Source of the DNA: Psychrobacter sp. UBA3483
Lineage (GTDB): Bacteria; Pseudomonadota; Gammaproteobacteria; Pseudomonadales; Moraxellaceae
Direction of reading: 5' to 3'
Length of the DNA: 64,000 nucleotides
Assembly: GCF_002377905.1 (NCBI RefSeq)
Contig: NZ_DFQS01000057.1
Coordinates: 1 to 64,000 of the forward strand
The translations under genes were made by a program, and so were the position numbers. Positions within the stretch are counted from its first letter, which is position 1; each line of letters begins with the position of its first letter. Below, piece after piece: positions 9,268 through 18,308 of this stretch. Under the pieces are notes generated by a model. It had not been told where the DNA came from, ran no database searches, and saw nothing but the letters and a program-made list of their open reading frames with translations.

Positions 9268-9302
9268 CGAATCTTTCATTTTTTGAATCAAGCTAAGTGA
9301 AC

Positions 9303-9949
9303 TTATACCTGATTCAAAAAGTTAGCTAATAAGCGCTTAGCCCCTTCGGTCGCAAATGATTCAGGATGAAATTGCACCCCTTGAATAGGGTATTCTTTAT
9401 GGCGTAGTCCCATGATTTCATCACCCGATAACGTCGCGTCCCTCAAGTTCAAATCGCTATGAGGATCGTTATGGATAACGGCTGTCACTGTCAGGCAGTC
9501 GGGCAATTTATCAGCGCTTACAACCAGCGAATGATAGCGCATGATCTCAAGCTCTTGCGGTAATCCTTGATAGATACCTGCGCCATCATGGCGAATGGAT
9601 GACACTTTGCCATGCATGGGCACAGCTGCGCGTACCACGTCGCCGCCGAATACATGCGCGATGCCTTACATCCCTAAGCACACGCCAAGTAGCGGTATGT
9701 TTTGCCCAGCTCTGTAATCACCTCGCTACAGATGGCAAAGTAGGCGGGATCATCAGGCGCACCAGGACCAGGTGAGATAATAATGCGATCAATATTCATC
9801 GACTTTATATCTGCTAGACTGATCTCGTCATTGCGTTTAACTGTGACATTGTTACTTATGCCATCATTTAAGGTTTGTAAAATCTCGCCTACATACTGGT
9901 ATAAGTTAAAGGTAAACGAGTCGTAGTTATCGATAATGAGTACGTTCAT
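9303..9949 (-). pseudogene. trpG: Anthranilate synthase amidotransferase component, broken by frameshift and nonsense mutation
   Basis: The N-terminal half (9949-9674) begins MNVLIIDNYDSFTFNLYQYV and includes IIISPGPGAPDD. The C-terminal half (to 9303) includes RYHSLVVSAD and GVQFHPESFATEGAKRLLAN with the catalytic His-x-Glu. They are in different frames. After the codons for ELGK one base is missing (expected ELGKTIPLLGVCLGMQG), so the frame shifts into a TAG. In the proper frame the codon after GVCLGM is TAA where Gln is expected. The nucleophile Cys lies beyond the frameshift. Glutamine-dependent activity is lost unless another subunit substitutes. The start overlaps the end of the DUF4238 gene by 23 bases. 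With trpE and trpR upstream it is called trpG rather than pabA. Confidence 0.9.
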
Positions 9950-11057
9950 TTTTATTTCCCAAAATATGTTGAGCTAAATAAGTCTTATCTGATTTTTGAT
10001 TTATTACATGTCTTCTGGTTTGAACGACTGAATCAACCATCTTATATTTTTTACCTTTCGAATGAACTTTCATTACAGTAAGGTTTAAGTTTATTTCACA
10101 ATCTTTATCGTTATATATAAGGAGGTTGTCTTCTTCATTCGCGTAAGAACTACTTATTTCATGCTGCCCATTAATTAATCTACCCGAACTGAACAGAACA
10201 TCATTTGCTCTTTCGTATTTTTTCGACTTCTTGAAAAGATAATTTATATAATTTTCATCTGCTTGATGATTAAAGTATATAGTACTAAAACAATTAACAA
10301 ACTGTAAAATATTTAGTTGATCAACATCTTTCTCTTGAGTTAATACCACTGTATTTTGTTTTTTATTTCCAATTTTATATATGTTTTCGTCATATAAGAC
10401 TAATGTAATATGCCCATTTAAAGGAATAAATATTTGTAATCCTACAGAGCCGTATCCCGTGTTAGATGGAGGATGTTCACGTTCTTCTAAAAATTGGTTA
10501 TAGCGTACTACAGGATAATCAGAAGTTATAAAAGGTATCATCGTCTCATTGATTAATAATTTATAATTTAGATCTTTTATATCATTAATGAGATTTGGTA
10601 CAGATTTTAAACTCATCTCAATCATAGCTTCTGGAGAAAATAAAGGCGCAGTATTCTTAATGTTATTAGATTTCTCATTACTAGGAAAGAACTTCAAGAT
10701 TTCATTGGCCATTTGTTGATTTTGTTTTAATCTAGTAGGGTTCCTCAAATCAGTCAAAACAGCAAAGCTTAATAATTTGGAGTGTCCTTGGCTATATCGT
10801 TTAGGTAAGCTTGATTCTTCTACAATATGTTTAATCGTGTTTGATAAATCTCCCTCAATATTAGCAAGCTGATCTTCAATTACACCATCTCGTCCATAAA
10901 AAAAGTTTTTTGAAGCTTGGGTCTTGAGTTTTGCTCTTTTAATATAGAACTCATTTTCAAGATTAAATAATCCAATTTGCTTCTTATTATCTTCAAAAGA
11001 AAAATTACGCAGATAAAACTTAGGAACGTAATGTTGGTTTTTCTTATCTGTAACCAT
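9927..11057 (-). CDS. DUF4238 protein inserted between trpE and trpG
   Basis: The 376-residue protein has the DUF4238 start (KKNQHYVPKFYLRNFS) and the later FITSDYPVV and FIPLNGHITLVLYD segments. No function is established for the family; members are often found among mobile or defence genes. It overlaps trpE by 14 bases at its start and trpG by 23 at its end, so it is almost certainly carried on the same mRNA. Its base composition is more AT-rich than that of trpE. It looks like a later arrival placed precisely at the trpE/trpG junction. Confidence 0.85.
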   Translation of the reverse strand: MVTDKKNQHYVPKFYLRNFSFEDNKKQIGLFNLENEFYIKRAKLKTQASKNFFYGRDGVIEDQLANIEGDLSNTIKHIVEESSLPKRYSQGHSKLLSFAVLTDLRNPTRLKQNQQMANEILKFFPSNEKSNNIKNTAPLFSPEAMIEMSLKSVPNLINDIKDLNYKLLINETMIPFITSDYPVVRYNQFLEEREHPPSNTGYGSVGLQIFIPLNGHITLVLYDENIYKIGNKKQNTVVLTQEKDVDQLNILQFVNCFSTIYFNHQADENYINYLFKKSKKYERANDVLFSSGRLINGQHEISSSYANEEDNLLIYNDKDCEINLNLTVMKVHSKGKKYKMVDSVVQTRRHVINQKSDKTYLAQHILGNKNERTHYR

Positions 11058-12477
11058 TAAAGCTCTCCAAAACGACTTTCATAGCGGACAGTTTACGCTG
11101 AATCTCTAAGTACTCATCTTCAGGATTGGAGTCATAGACATTGCCGCCACAGGTTTGCGCGTACGCAGATTCGTCATTGATGAATAAACTGCGAATGGGA
11201 ATAGCAAAGATACAATCGCCATTGAAGTTAAAGGAGCCCAGTGCGCCGCCATAAGCTCCGCGTCCATCAGGTTCTAGCTCATTGATAACTTTTATGGCCT
11301 CAACCTTGGGCGCACCTGATAGCGTGCCCGCAGGGAAGTTGCTGGCAAGCGCGCTAAACATATCTTCATTAGGATGCAAGATACCGACAATCTCCGATGA
11401 GATATGCTGTACGTGTGAGTAGCGTTTGATATCCATCAGGCTACGTACCTTTACCGTACCAAATTGTGCTACGCGGCCAATGTCATTACGATGCAGATCG
11501 ACTAGCATATTGTGCTCAGCGATCTCTTTGGCGTCATTGAGTAGGGCACGTGCCAATTGACGATCTTCAATAACATCTGTGCCGCGTTTGGCAGTGCCGG
11601 CTAAGGGATAAGTTTCCATCTCACCTTGACGCAAGCGGAATAGCAGCTCGGGGGAGGCACCAACAATACACTGCTGACCAAACTTCATAAAGTACATGTG
11701 CGGGGAGGGATTGACCGTGCGCAGCTTTTCATAAATGGGCATTTTCGCGCCATTGATACGATATTTGGATTTAAAGCCCACCTCACACTGAAAGATACGC
11801 CCGGAGATAATATTTTCTTTGACTTGCATAACAGCTCTGGCGTGCTCCTCACGGCTCATAACATCGCCCAAAAATTCAACTGTGGGCGGGTCATAAGTGG
11901 GGATTTGGGCTGAGAGTAAGTCCTTGATCTGCTCAATTCGGTTGTTCTGCTGCTCGGTAGGATAATAAAAATAAAAGATCTCACCTGTCATTTTATCGAG
12001 CGTTAAACCATCCAAATACACTCCAAACTTAAAGGGCTCAAAATCGCTGCTTGGTTTAGCATTTAGGCTAGGTTCAAAAAAGTTCACGCTATCATAGCCT
12101 AAATAGCCAACCAGACCGCCGCTCTGATCACGAGTAATGACATGCTGCGGCGTGATAGATTGCAATAGCTTATAAGGGTTGTCTGCTTGATAGGTAGTAG
12201 TCGTGCCTGACCCATGATTAGTAATTGCAAGTGTGTGCCGATCGGTGGCACTAATAGTTATAACAGGATCAAAGCCAATGGCGTGATGACGTGAGATATG
12301 ACTTTCTTCCCCTAAAGATTCCAATAAATAGCAAGTAGCAAACTTAACTTCAATGCGTTTGAATAACTCAAAAAAGTCGATGTCTTCGGTCAGCTTAATA
12401 CGTATTGGTTTACTAGGTATATCTATAGGGGCAGGCTTATGCGTTGGTTTATCATTGCTAGTACTAGTTGAAGTCAT
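11044..12477 (-). CDS. trpE: Anthranilate synthase component I
   Basis: The 477-residue enzyme converts chorismate to anthranilate, the first step of tryptophan synthesis. It carries the chorismate-binding signature: SPELLFRL, YPLAGTAKRG, HNMLVDLHRNDIGRVA, FPAGTLSGAPKVEAI and the C-terminal CGGNVYDSNPEDEYLEIQRK. The N-terminal LLES motif at residues 51-54 is the tryptophan-binding feedback site of TrpE, which separates it from PabB. It follows trpR by 54 bases in one operon. Its amidotransferase partner downstream is broken, so the enzyme may rely on free ammonia or on another amidotransferase. Confidence 0.93.
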   Translation of the reverse strand: MTSTSTSNDKPTHKPAPIDIPSKPIRIKLTEDIDFFELFKRIEVKFATCYLLESLGEESHISRHHAIGFDPVITISATDRHTLAITNHGSGTTTTYQADNPYKLLQSITPQHVITRDQSGGLVGYLGYDSVNFFEPSLNAKPSSDFEPFKFGVYLDGLTLDKMTGEIFYFYYPTEQQNNRIEQIKDLLSAQIPTYDPPTVEFLGDVMSREEHARAVMQVKENIISGRIFQCEVGFKSKYRINGAKMPIYEKLRTVNPSPHMYFMKFGQQCIVGASPELLFRLRQGEMETYPLAGTAKRGTDVIEDRQLARALLNDAKEIAEHNMLVDLHRNDIGRVAQFGTVKVRSLMDIKRYSHVQHISSEIVGILHPNEDMFSALASNFPAGTLSGAPKVEAIKVINELEPDGRGAYGGALGSFNFNGDCIFAIPIRSLFINDESAYAQTCGGNVYDSNPEDEYLEIQRKLSAMKVVLESFNGYR

Positions 12478-12531
12478 AAATGATCCAGAAATATTTGTAT
12501 TTAAAAGTATAAGAATAAGACGCTATGCAGT

Positions 12532-12810
12532 CTATTTTGAGCTATTTCGATACGTTATCAGTAAGGCGTTCATATCATGATGCTGTATTGCTTTCGCGCC
12601 GCGAGAGACAGTAGCAATACCGACGCCTAATTGCTCTGATATATTGCGTTGGGGAACATCGCGTTCTAATAAGTCTAAGATACGAATACGGTTGGCAATA
12701 TCTCGCTGCTCTTTTTCAGTCAAAAGGGCGTTTAAGAGTAATTCGATACTATCTTTGTCATCGCATTTTGCTAAGTGGACTAATAGACTGTCGTAGGGGT
12801 TATTTTTCAT
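12532..12810 (-). CDS. trpR: Trp operon repressor
   Basis: This 92-residue protein has the TrpR fold. The segment LLLNALLTEKEQRDIANRIR is followed by ILDLLERDVPQRNISEQLGV and GIATVSRGAKAI, which is the helix-turn-helix that reads the operator. TrpR binds DNA when loaded with tryptophan. It is first in the operon ahead of trpE, and a TrpR-type palindrome lies in its own promoter, so the operon is probably autoregulated by tryptophan. Confidence 0.93.
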   Translation of the reverse strand: MKNNPYDSLLVHLAKCDDKDSIELLLNALLTEKEQRDIANRIRILDLLERDVPQRNISEQLGVGIATVSRGAKAIQHHDMNALLITYRNSSK

Positions 12811-12855
12811 AGTATCAGTAGCAACACTTATTTTGAGTATGAGTTTCAGTCAAAA

Positions 12856-12884
12856 ATTCTAATGTACTAGTACATAAATAACAA
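12856..12884 (-). promoter_or_regulatory. trpR-trpE promoter with TrpR operator in the spacer
   Basis: On the minus strand TTGTTA (-35, plus-strand 12879-12884) and TAGAAT (-10, 12856-12861) are 17 bases apart. The spacer contains the perfect 14-base palindrome ATGTACTAGTACAT (12862-12875). Its GTACTAGTAC core is the known recognition half of E. coli trp operators, centred on CTAG. Repressor bound here would block RNA polymerase directly. The -10 lies about 46 bases before the trpR start codon. Confidence 0.8.
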
Positions 12885-13089
12885 GTTGTTTTTACTATTA
12901 GCTTAGTTAGAGCATGTAAGTGATAGGGCTAGCACAGTTTAATAGAGCAAAAGCGAATAAAATGGCTATGTTGGTTGAAAAGATAAATTATAATTTAACT
13001 CAATTATAAGGGTATGAATAAGCGGTATTTCATTTCTTAGATTAACATACCAAGTGCAACGCTATTTAATATTAACTCAAGGACACACT

Positions 13090-13689
13090 ATGACAACCCT
13101 GCGAACTGTTGGTATTTTACTATTTAACGAAGTCGAAGTATTGGACTTTGCAGGACCTTTTGAGGTGTTTTCTTTAGCTGAGAATGATAGCAGTGATAAG
13201 CATTTTAACGTTATTACTATCGCTGAGCAGACAGACCCAATAGCCGCTAGAAATGGCTTGACCGTTATTCCTGATTATAGTTTTGCTGATCATCCTGATA
13301 TTGACGTTTTAGTCATTCCGGGTGGTCATGGCGCTGAAAAGATCGAGATCAACAATCAAGTGACTATTGAATGGATTGTCAGTCAAGCCAAGGTGGCAGA
13401 GTTGACACTTTCGGTATGTACGGGTGCGTTGCTGCTAGCAAAAGCCGGTTTACTCGCTGGCAAGTCAGCAACCACGCATTGGATGGACTTAGATCATTTA
13501 GCTTCCTATCCTAATATTGATGTTATCTCTAATACCCGCTATGTCGATGCCAGCGATGAGATCACAAAATTAGTAACCTCAGCAGGAATAAGTGCAGGTA
13601 TTCATGCCAGCCTGTACTGTGTAGAAAAATTGATAGATAGCCAAATCATGCAAGCAACGGCAAAACGTATGGAGTTTGATATTGACTAG
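13090..13689 (+). CDS. DJ-1/PfpI-family protein (isonitrile-hydratase-like)
   Basis: The protein has about 199 residues. It begins MTTLRTVGILLFNEVEVLDF and carries the PfpI nucleophile elbow in LSVCTGALLLAKAGLLAGK followed by ATTHW. The early Glu in DFAGPFEVFSLA is the partner residue. This arrangement is shared by isonitrile hydratase and by the sensor domain of some AraC proteins, but no DNA-binding domain is present here. The ATG at 13090 has AAGGA seven bases upstream, so the in-frame extension to 13054 was not used. It is a monocistronic cytoplasmic protein of uncertain substrate. Confidence 0.85.
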   Translation: MTTLRTVGILLFNEVEVLDFAGPFEVFSLAENDSSDKHFNVITIAEQTDPIAARNGLTVIPDYSFADHPDIDVLVIPGGHGAEKIEINNQVTIEWIVSQAKVAELTLSVCTGALLLAKAGLLAGKSATTHWMDLDHLASYPNIDVISNTRYVDASDEITKLVTSAGISAGIHASLYCVEKLIDSQIMQATAKRMEFDID

Positions 13690-13774
13690 AACATTAAACT
13701 TGAGAAGTATCCGAAGTCGTTACAGCGTATGATCATAAGAAGAGGTTAAAATATAGTATTTAGATATTTATTCA

Positions 13775-14710
13775 TTATAATTTATTGAGCTGACTTTTTG
13801 GCAAGTGAGTAATGGTCAAAATACCCACTATGACTAGAGCTGCTCCCAGCCAAAATCTCATAGTTGCCACCTCATGCAATATTAACCACACGAAAAACAT
13901 AGCAAACAGTGGCTCTGATAACTCAATGACTTGTACTTTAGCCGCTGGCAAATACTTTAATGCACTAGTCGTGCAATAAAATCCCAGTATAGTTGGGAAA
14001 ATAGCTAAGCCTAGCAAGCCTAAAACGGATGGATAACCTATGTTGATAGGCTCAAAGGTCACAATAAAAGGGATGAATAAGAACACAGAGCCAAATAGTA
14101 ATAAGTATTTGGTTAAATAAATTCCACCTTGTAAACCAAAACGTTGCATCAATACTGAAAACAGTCCGTAACCGCTACCCGCCAGCGATGCAAAGAAGAT
14201 TAAGTTCAAATTGACACTGCTAGTCCAAGAAATAACAAATATCCCAGTAACGGCCAATAATATTCCGAGAATAGTACTTAGTAATAATTTTTCTTTAAGT
14301 AGTAGTGCACTAAATAGGGTTGCTGATATAGTTGCCGCTGCCATCAATACCACTACGACATTAGCAGGGTTGCCATACTCATAAGCCTTAGTCTCAAATA
14401 CAAACAAAGTAAAAATGCCGAGAAAGGCGCAAATAGCAACTGTCCACATAACTCGCTTATTACTAGAACCGACAAATTCAGTAGTGATAAGATGCTGATA
14501 CTGCATGCGCTTTGGCGTTTTGCTTAACAGCGCTGATAGCAAGACAAAAGCAATAATAGTTTTTAAAAATGCAATATCATTACTTTTGAGTCCGGTATTT
14601 ATTAGTAGCACACTAAATATACCTATCGTGGCGTTAAGTGCGGCTGCTGCTAGGGCAAATGAAATACCCAGTGAATTACTTAAGTTATTGTGTGGTTTCA
14701 TAACTTTCAA
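13775..14710 (-). CDS. EamA/DMT-family transporter
   Basis: The protein has 311 residues with ten predicted membrane segments as two EamA repeats. The repeats meet near residue 160 (GILLAVTGIFVISWTSS); the second half ends FAMFFVWLILHEVATMRFWL and GAALVIVGILTI. DMT exporters of this class move amino acids, nucleosides or drugs across the inner membrane; the substrate is not readable. A second start (Met4) is equally possible. A short inverted-repeat element lies just upstream at 14779-14945. Confidence 0.85.
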   Translation of the reverse strand: MKVMKPHNNLSNSLGISFALAAAALNATIGIFSVLLINTGLKSNDIAFLKTIIAFVLLSALLSKTPKRMQYQHLITTEFVGSSNKRVMWTVAICAFLGIFTLFVFETKAYEYGNPANVVVVLMAAATISATLFSALLLKEKLLLSTILGILLAVTGIFVISWTSSVNLNLIFFASLAGSGYGLFSVLMQRFGLQGGIYLTKYLLLFGSVFLFIPFIVTFEPINIGYPSVLGLLGLAIFPTILGFYCTTSALKYLPAAKVQVIELSEPLFAMFFVWLILHEVATMRFWLGAALVIVGILTITHLPKSQLNKL

Positions 14711-14778
14711 TGGACAACCTTATGATCGAGTATCTTTTTTCTATCCGCGAAGTTAAAGATTAAAAGTATAAGTCCTAG

Positions 14779-14945
14779 GGCATGTCCTCAATTCAAGCGA
14801 TCATATCTAAATGAGTTAAAAATGATTAAATTTTGCCAAAAATCATCAAATAGCTAGGTAATATCCCGATATTATCTGCGCTATTTTCCTTGTTTAACTG
14901 TAATTTATCTCATTTTTATTATCATTTTTGAAATGAGGACACGCC
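14779..14945. mobile_element. MITE-like element, 167 bp, with CTAG target duplication
   Basis: The left end GGCATGTCCTCA and the reverse complement of the right end GGCGTGTCCTCA differ at one base. Each end is flanked by CTAG (14775-14778 and 14946-14949), which fits the four-base CTAG-type target duplication of IS5-family transposases. The interior has no coding potential and is AT-rich. The element is therefore a non-autonomous relative of an IS5-like transposon, lying between the two EamA genes. Confidence 0.8.
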
Positions 14946-14984
14946 CTAGTAACATGACAACTAATCCTACTAATTCATTTGCTG

Positions 14985-15947
14985 CTATTTGAAAGCAGAC
15001 TTTCTACCTAGCCCTATCTTCACATTCGCTAATACCAGTCCTGATAGGATAAACAGCATAGCCAGCATCTTCCACCACGTTACGCTTTCCCCCAGCAGCA
15101 GCACCGAGGTGATCATTCCAAATATCGGCACGAGTAAAGCAAATGGCACAACCTTAGACGCTGTATTTTGAGCCAATAAATGCGCCCAAAGTCCAAATCC
15201 TATCAAGGTTGAGATATAGACAATAAAGCCAAGTGATAACCAAGATTTAAGCGAGGCTTGCGTAAACGTTGTCAACTGCCAAGCCTCAGTTTCAAAGATA
15301 AAAGAAGATAGCGTTAAAATTGCGCAGGCAATCAGTCCGCCCCAAACCACCAAGGCTAGAGCAGATAATGCCGATGCTTTATTTTTATTACCGGCAGATG
15401 AGACTGTCGATGTCGATACGCTAGGATTTTTTAGCGACGCCTGTTTATTAGGGGGCGCTGATGCCTGCTTTGAAGCAATATTGCCAAAGCTCCAGCCGAT
15501 TGCCGCAATTAAGATACAAACAAATCCAATCAAAGGCATATCACCGCCAAGGTTTAGCGCAATAATGCCCAGTCCCAGCACACCGACTATCATACCGATG
15601 ATCTGCATACGACTCACTGCCTCACCTAATAAGACATACGCCAGTAATACCGTGATAAAAATCTGAACTTGTAGTAATAGCGCTGTCAGCCCAGCCGATG
15701 CGCCTAAGTGCATGGCAGTGAATACAAACGCATACTGCATGACAAACGTACCAATGGCATATATAAATAGCGTACGGTTAAACTTGGGAGGTTTAAGAAA
15801 TAAAACCAGTGGCACAGCGGTAAAGAAAAATCGCATGGCGGTAAGCATTAACGGTGGAAAACTTTCGAGTCCCCACGCAATAAAGGTAAAGTTTACGCCC
15901 CAAATAAAGGCAACCAATACGGCTAAGGCGATGTGGATTGGGATCAT
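14985..15947 (-). CDS. eamA: EamA-type DMT exporter (O-acetylserine/cysteine exporter-like)
   Basis: The 320-residue protein closely follows E. coli EamA: FIWGVNFTFIAWGLESFPPL, then LMLTAMRFFFTAVPLVLF and SAGLTALLLQVQIFITVLLA. The second repeat includes ALVVWGGLIACAI and LVPIFGMITSVLLLGE. E. coli EamA exports cysteine-pathway metabolites. A Ser/Lys/Asn-rich linker of about 30 residues (around 167-195) separates the two halves and is longer than in the E. coli protein. It is transcribed away from the MITE-like element. Confidence 0.85.
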   Translation of the reverse strand: MIPIHIALAVLVAFIWGVNFTFIAWGLESFPPLMLTAMRFFFTAVPLVLFLKPPKFNRTLFIYAIGTFVMQYAFVFTAMHLGASAGLTALLLQVQIFITVLLAYVLLGEAVSRMQIIGMIVGVLGLGIIALNLGGDMPLIGFVCILIAAIGWSFGNIASKQASAPPNKQASLKNPSVSTSTVSSAGNKNKASALSALALVVWGGLIACAILTLSSFIFETEAWQLTTFTQASLKSWLSLGFIVYISTLIGFGLWAHLLAQNTASKVVPFALLVPIFGMITSVLLLGESVTWWKMLAMLFILSGLVLANVKIGLGRKSAFK

Positions 15948-16022
15948 AGGATTGTCCTAGATGATGATTATTGGTTTATAGTTGTTGTTAAGGCTTGAGT
16001 TTTGAGTTTGAGTAGCTTTTAT

Positions 16023-16700
16023 CTATAACCAAAGTGTTAGGGCACAATATAGCGTCATAAGTACAATCAAAGCATGAATAACACGCATGACTCGTGGTAA
16101 ATGCACCAGCGTGCGCAGCCAATGTCCACCTGCCGCCCAGCAGCTGATGGATAGCAGATTGATGATCGCGCACATAGCAAGCAATGCATAGTTGTCTAGC
16201 CAAGGCTTGCCGGCATGAAACATCGCTAGACTGGGTGCAACTACCGTCATTGTCCATGCTTTTGGGTTAAGCCATTGAAACAATAATGCTTGTCCAAAGC
16301 TTAGAGGCAATTCACCAAAACGTTTTCTTACCTCGATAACGACTTCATTTGCTTGCTTATGTTGTTGCTCATGCTTTAGGGCGTCATTAACGACAGTAAT
16401 GAAGTCGGTTTTAGCCATCTGATAAGTGAGCCATAATAGATACAGTGTGCCCAATATCTTTATGATGAGCATGACAGCGGGGAAGCTGATAATTAAGGCT
16501 GCCATGCCCCAATAGCTCAGCCAAAGCATAATCGTGACGCCAACAGTAATACCAAGCATGTGTAGGCGACAAGCCCAAAAACCACACTTAACACTGCCGT
16601 GTAACAGCATTAAATTATTGGGTCCTGGCGTAATAGAATTGACTAGCATGAAAATTGCCAGTGCCGTTATACTGCCTTCGAAGCCCGCGGTTATAATCAT
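16023..16700 (-). CDS. LysE/RhtB-family exporter
   Basis: The protein has 225 residues and six hydrophobic segments. Family motifs are SITPGPNNLMLLHGSVKCGF near the N-terminus and LFQWLNPKAWTMTV in the middle. A hydrophilic stretch around residues 110-140 (HEQQHKQANEVVIEVRKRF) lies between segments three and four. LysE/RhtB proteins export amino acids. The gene is divergent from the MocR regulator at 16877, which is the likely controller. Confidence 0.9.
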   Translation of the reverse strand: MIITAGFEGSITALAIFMLVNSITPGPNNLMLLHGSVKCGFWACRLHMLGITVGVTIMLWLSYWGMAALIISFPAVMLIIKILGTLYLLWLTYQMAKTDFITVVNDALKHEQQHKQANEVVIEVRKRFGELPLSFGQALLFQWLNPKAWTMTVVAPSLAMFHAGKPWLDNYALLAMCAIINLLSISCWAAGGHWLRTLVHLPRVMRVIHALIVLMTLYCALTLWL

Positions 16701-16795
16701 TTAGTCTGTCGTCTCAATAGTGCTAAAGGTTACTGATAAGACTCACTATAAATTATATGACCATAACAGACCCGATACAGTTTCACGAGTGATGA

Positions 16796-16808
16796 ACAAA
16801 GTGTATAG
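16796..16808. promoter_or_regulatory. Putative MocR operator, second copy
   Basis: ACAAAGTGTATAG here is the exact reverse complement of the 13-mer at 8535-8547. It lies in the divergent gap between the RhtB exporter and the paralogous MocR gene. No clear second arm was seen. Confidence 0.55.
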
Positions 16809-16876
16809 TTGCTCCTAACGTTACAATTTACTTATTTGCCTATTTATAATTAGACAATAAAAGAAGCGCATTCATT

Positions 16877-18274
16877 ATGGTCGAAACTTATACCTTAAAC
16901 CCCAATCTCACTAAAACTGCCGCTGTCGCTGAATGGCTACAGCAGCGTATCGACTGGCAGATTTACCTGCCCAATCAGCGCGTGCCCTCGGTGCGAAAGT
17001 TAGCAAAACTATTAGATATATCAAGCTTTACCGTAGTGCAAGCCTACGAGCAACTGGTGGCCACCAATGTATTAACGGCTAAAGCTAGCTCTGGCTACTA
17101 TGTCAATGCGATGACAAGCATGAACCATCAAAGCATTAATAAAGAGACAGTGAGTAAATCTCCAGTCATAGATACACGTTGGTTATTACAAGTTTTTAAT
17201 AATACCCCGCATCACCGCTCACCAGGATCAGGAACCTTGCCGAGTGATTGGGTGCGTAATGACAAAATGGAATGGGCGATACGGCAGGTTACTCAGCAAG
17301 CGGATGACTTTATTTATAACTATGGAAGTATCCAAGGTTATTTGCCATTACGTCAGCAATTCGTGCAGCATTTAAATACACTAGGCATGCAAACTCATGC
17401 TGAGAATGTCATCACCACAGCAGGTGTGTCGCAAGCTGTGACCATGATCGGGCGGCTGCTGACCCAAACTGGCGATACCGTATTGGTCGATGCACCCGGT
17501 TGGTACTGGCTAACCAGCTGCTTACAACAACAAGGCTTGAATGTCATCGCTGTTGAACGTGATCATCAAGGTCCTAACATCGAACAGATGAAAAAGATGT
17601 TTGCAGCACATCGCCCTAAGTTATACTTAACTAATAGCGTGCTACATAATCCAACCTCTTATAACTTGCATCCTGCTCGCGCGCATCAAGTACTCAATTT
17701 GATTCATAAATATGACGCTTACATTTTCGAAGATGACTTATATGCTCCCTTTGTGCCAAATGGTCAGGCGCTACGATATGCCAGTCTCGATCAGTTCGAA
17801 CGGGTGTTTTATGCAGCAGGATTTTCAAAGTCAATGGCATCAGGATGGCGCGTGGGAATGCTCGTATGCCCTGAAAAATTTATTGATGACGTCATACGAA
17901 TAAAAATATTAAGTAATTCAAATACGCCAGAATTTGGTGAACGCGTTGTTCATCGCTTATGGACACACGGCGAGTATCGTCGGCAAATTAAAAAGGTTCA
18001 GCAGCAGTTGTATGCTGCTCATGAAAGACTGCGTGAGGCACTACCTAAGATCGGTCTTGTTTATCCAGAGCATACGCAGACAGGCATGTTTGTCTGGGTA
18101 GATACAAAGCAAGATACCGGAGAATTGGCATTACAAGCTTATAAAGAAGATTGGCTGGTTGCGCCAGGGCATCTGTTTAATCCAGATACTATTGCCTCGA
18201 CGCATCTTCGTTTAAATGTATCGACGACTAGCGATGAGTTCTTGGAGTGGTTGGGAGGGTATTTAGATAATTAA
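16877..18274 (+). CDS. MocR/PdxR-family regulator, paralogue of the 7072-8472 gene
   Basis: The product has 465 residues. The GntR winged helix (RVPSVRKLAKLLDISSFTVV) is followed by an aminotransferase-like domain with EDDLYAPFV and the PLP lysine in GFSKSMASGWRVGML. It matches the first MocR along its whole length (for example SVLHNPTSYNLHPARAHQVL), so the pair came from duplication or shared ancestry. Divergent orientation to the RhtB exporter suggests that it activates or represses that exporter in response to an amino acid or PLP-bound ligand. Confidence 0.93.
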   Translation: MVETYTLNPNLTKTAAVAEWLQQRIDWQIYLPNQRVPSVRKLAKLLDISSFTVVQAYEQLVATNVLTAKASSGYYVNAMTSMNHQSINKETVSKSPVIDTRWLLQVFNNTPHHRSPGSGTLPSDWVRNDKMEWAIRQVTQQADDFIYNYGSIQGYLPLRQQFVQHLNTLGMQTHAENVITTAGVSQAVTMIGRLLTQTGDTVLVDAPGWYWLTSCLQQQGLNVIAVERDHQGPNIEQMKKMFAAHRPKLYLTNSVLHNPTSYNLHPARAHQVLNLIHKYDAYIFEDDLYAPFVPNGQALRYASLDQFERVFYAAGFSKSMASGWRVGMLVCPEKFIDDVIRIKILSNSNTPEFGERVVHRLWTHGEYRRQIKKVQQQLYAAHERLREALPKIGLVYPEHTQTGMFVWVDTKQDTGELALQAYKEDWLVAPGHLFNPDTIASTHLRLNVSTTSDEFLEWLGGYLDN

Positions 18275-18308
18275 ATATAAACACCTATTTTCTGTCAAAG
18301 CTATTCTT

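Noticed and set aside
12353..12580. 75-codon frame between trpE and trpR on the plus strand
   Set aside because: It overlaps both trp genes on the other strand and has no homology that I can see.
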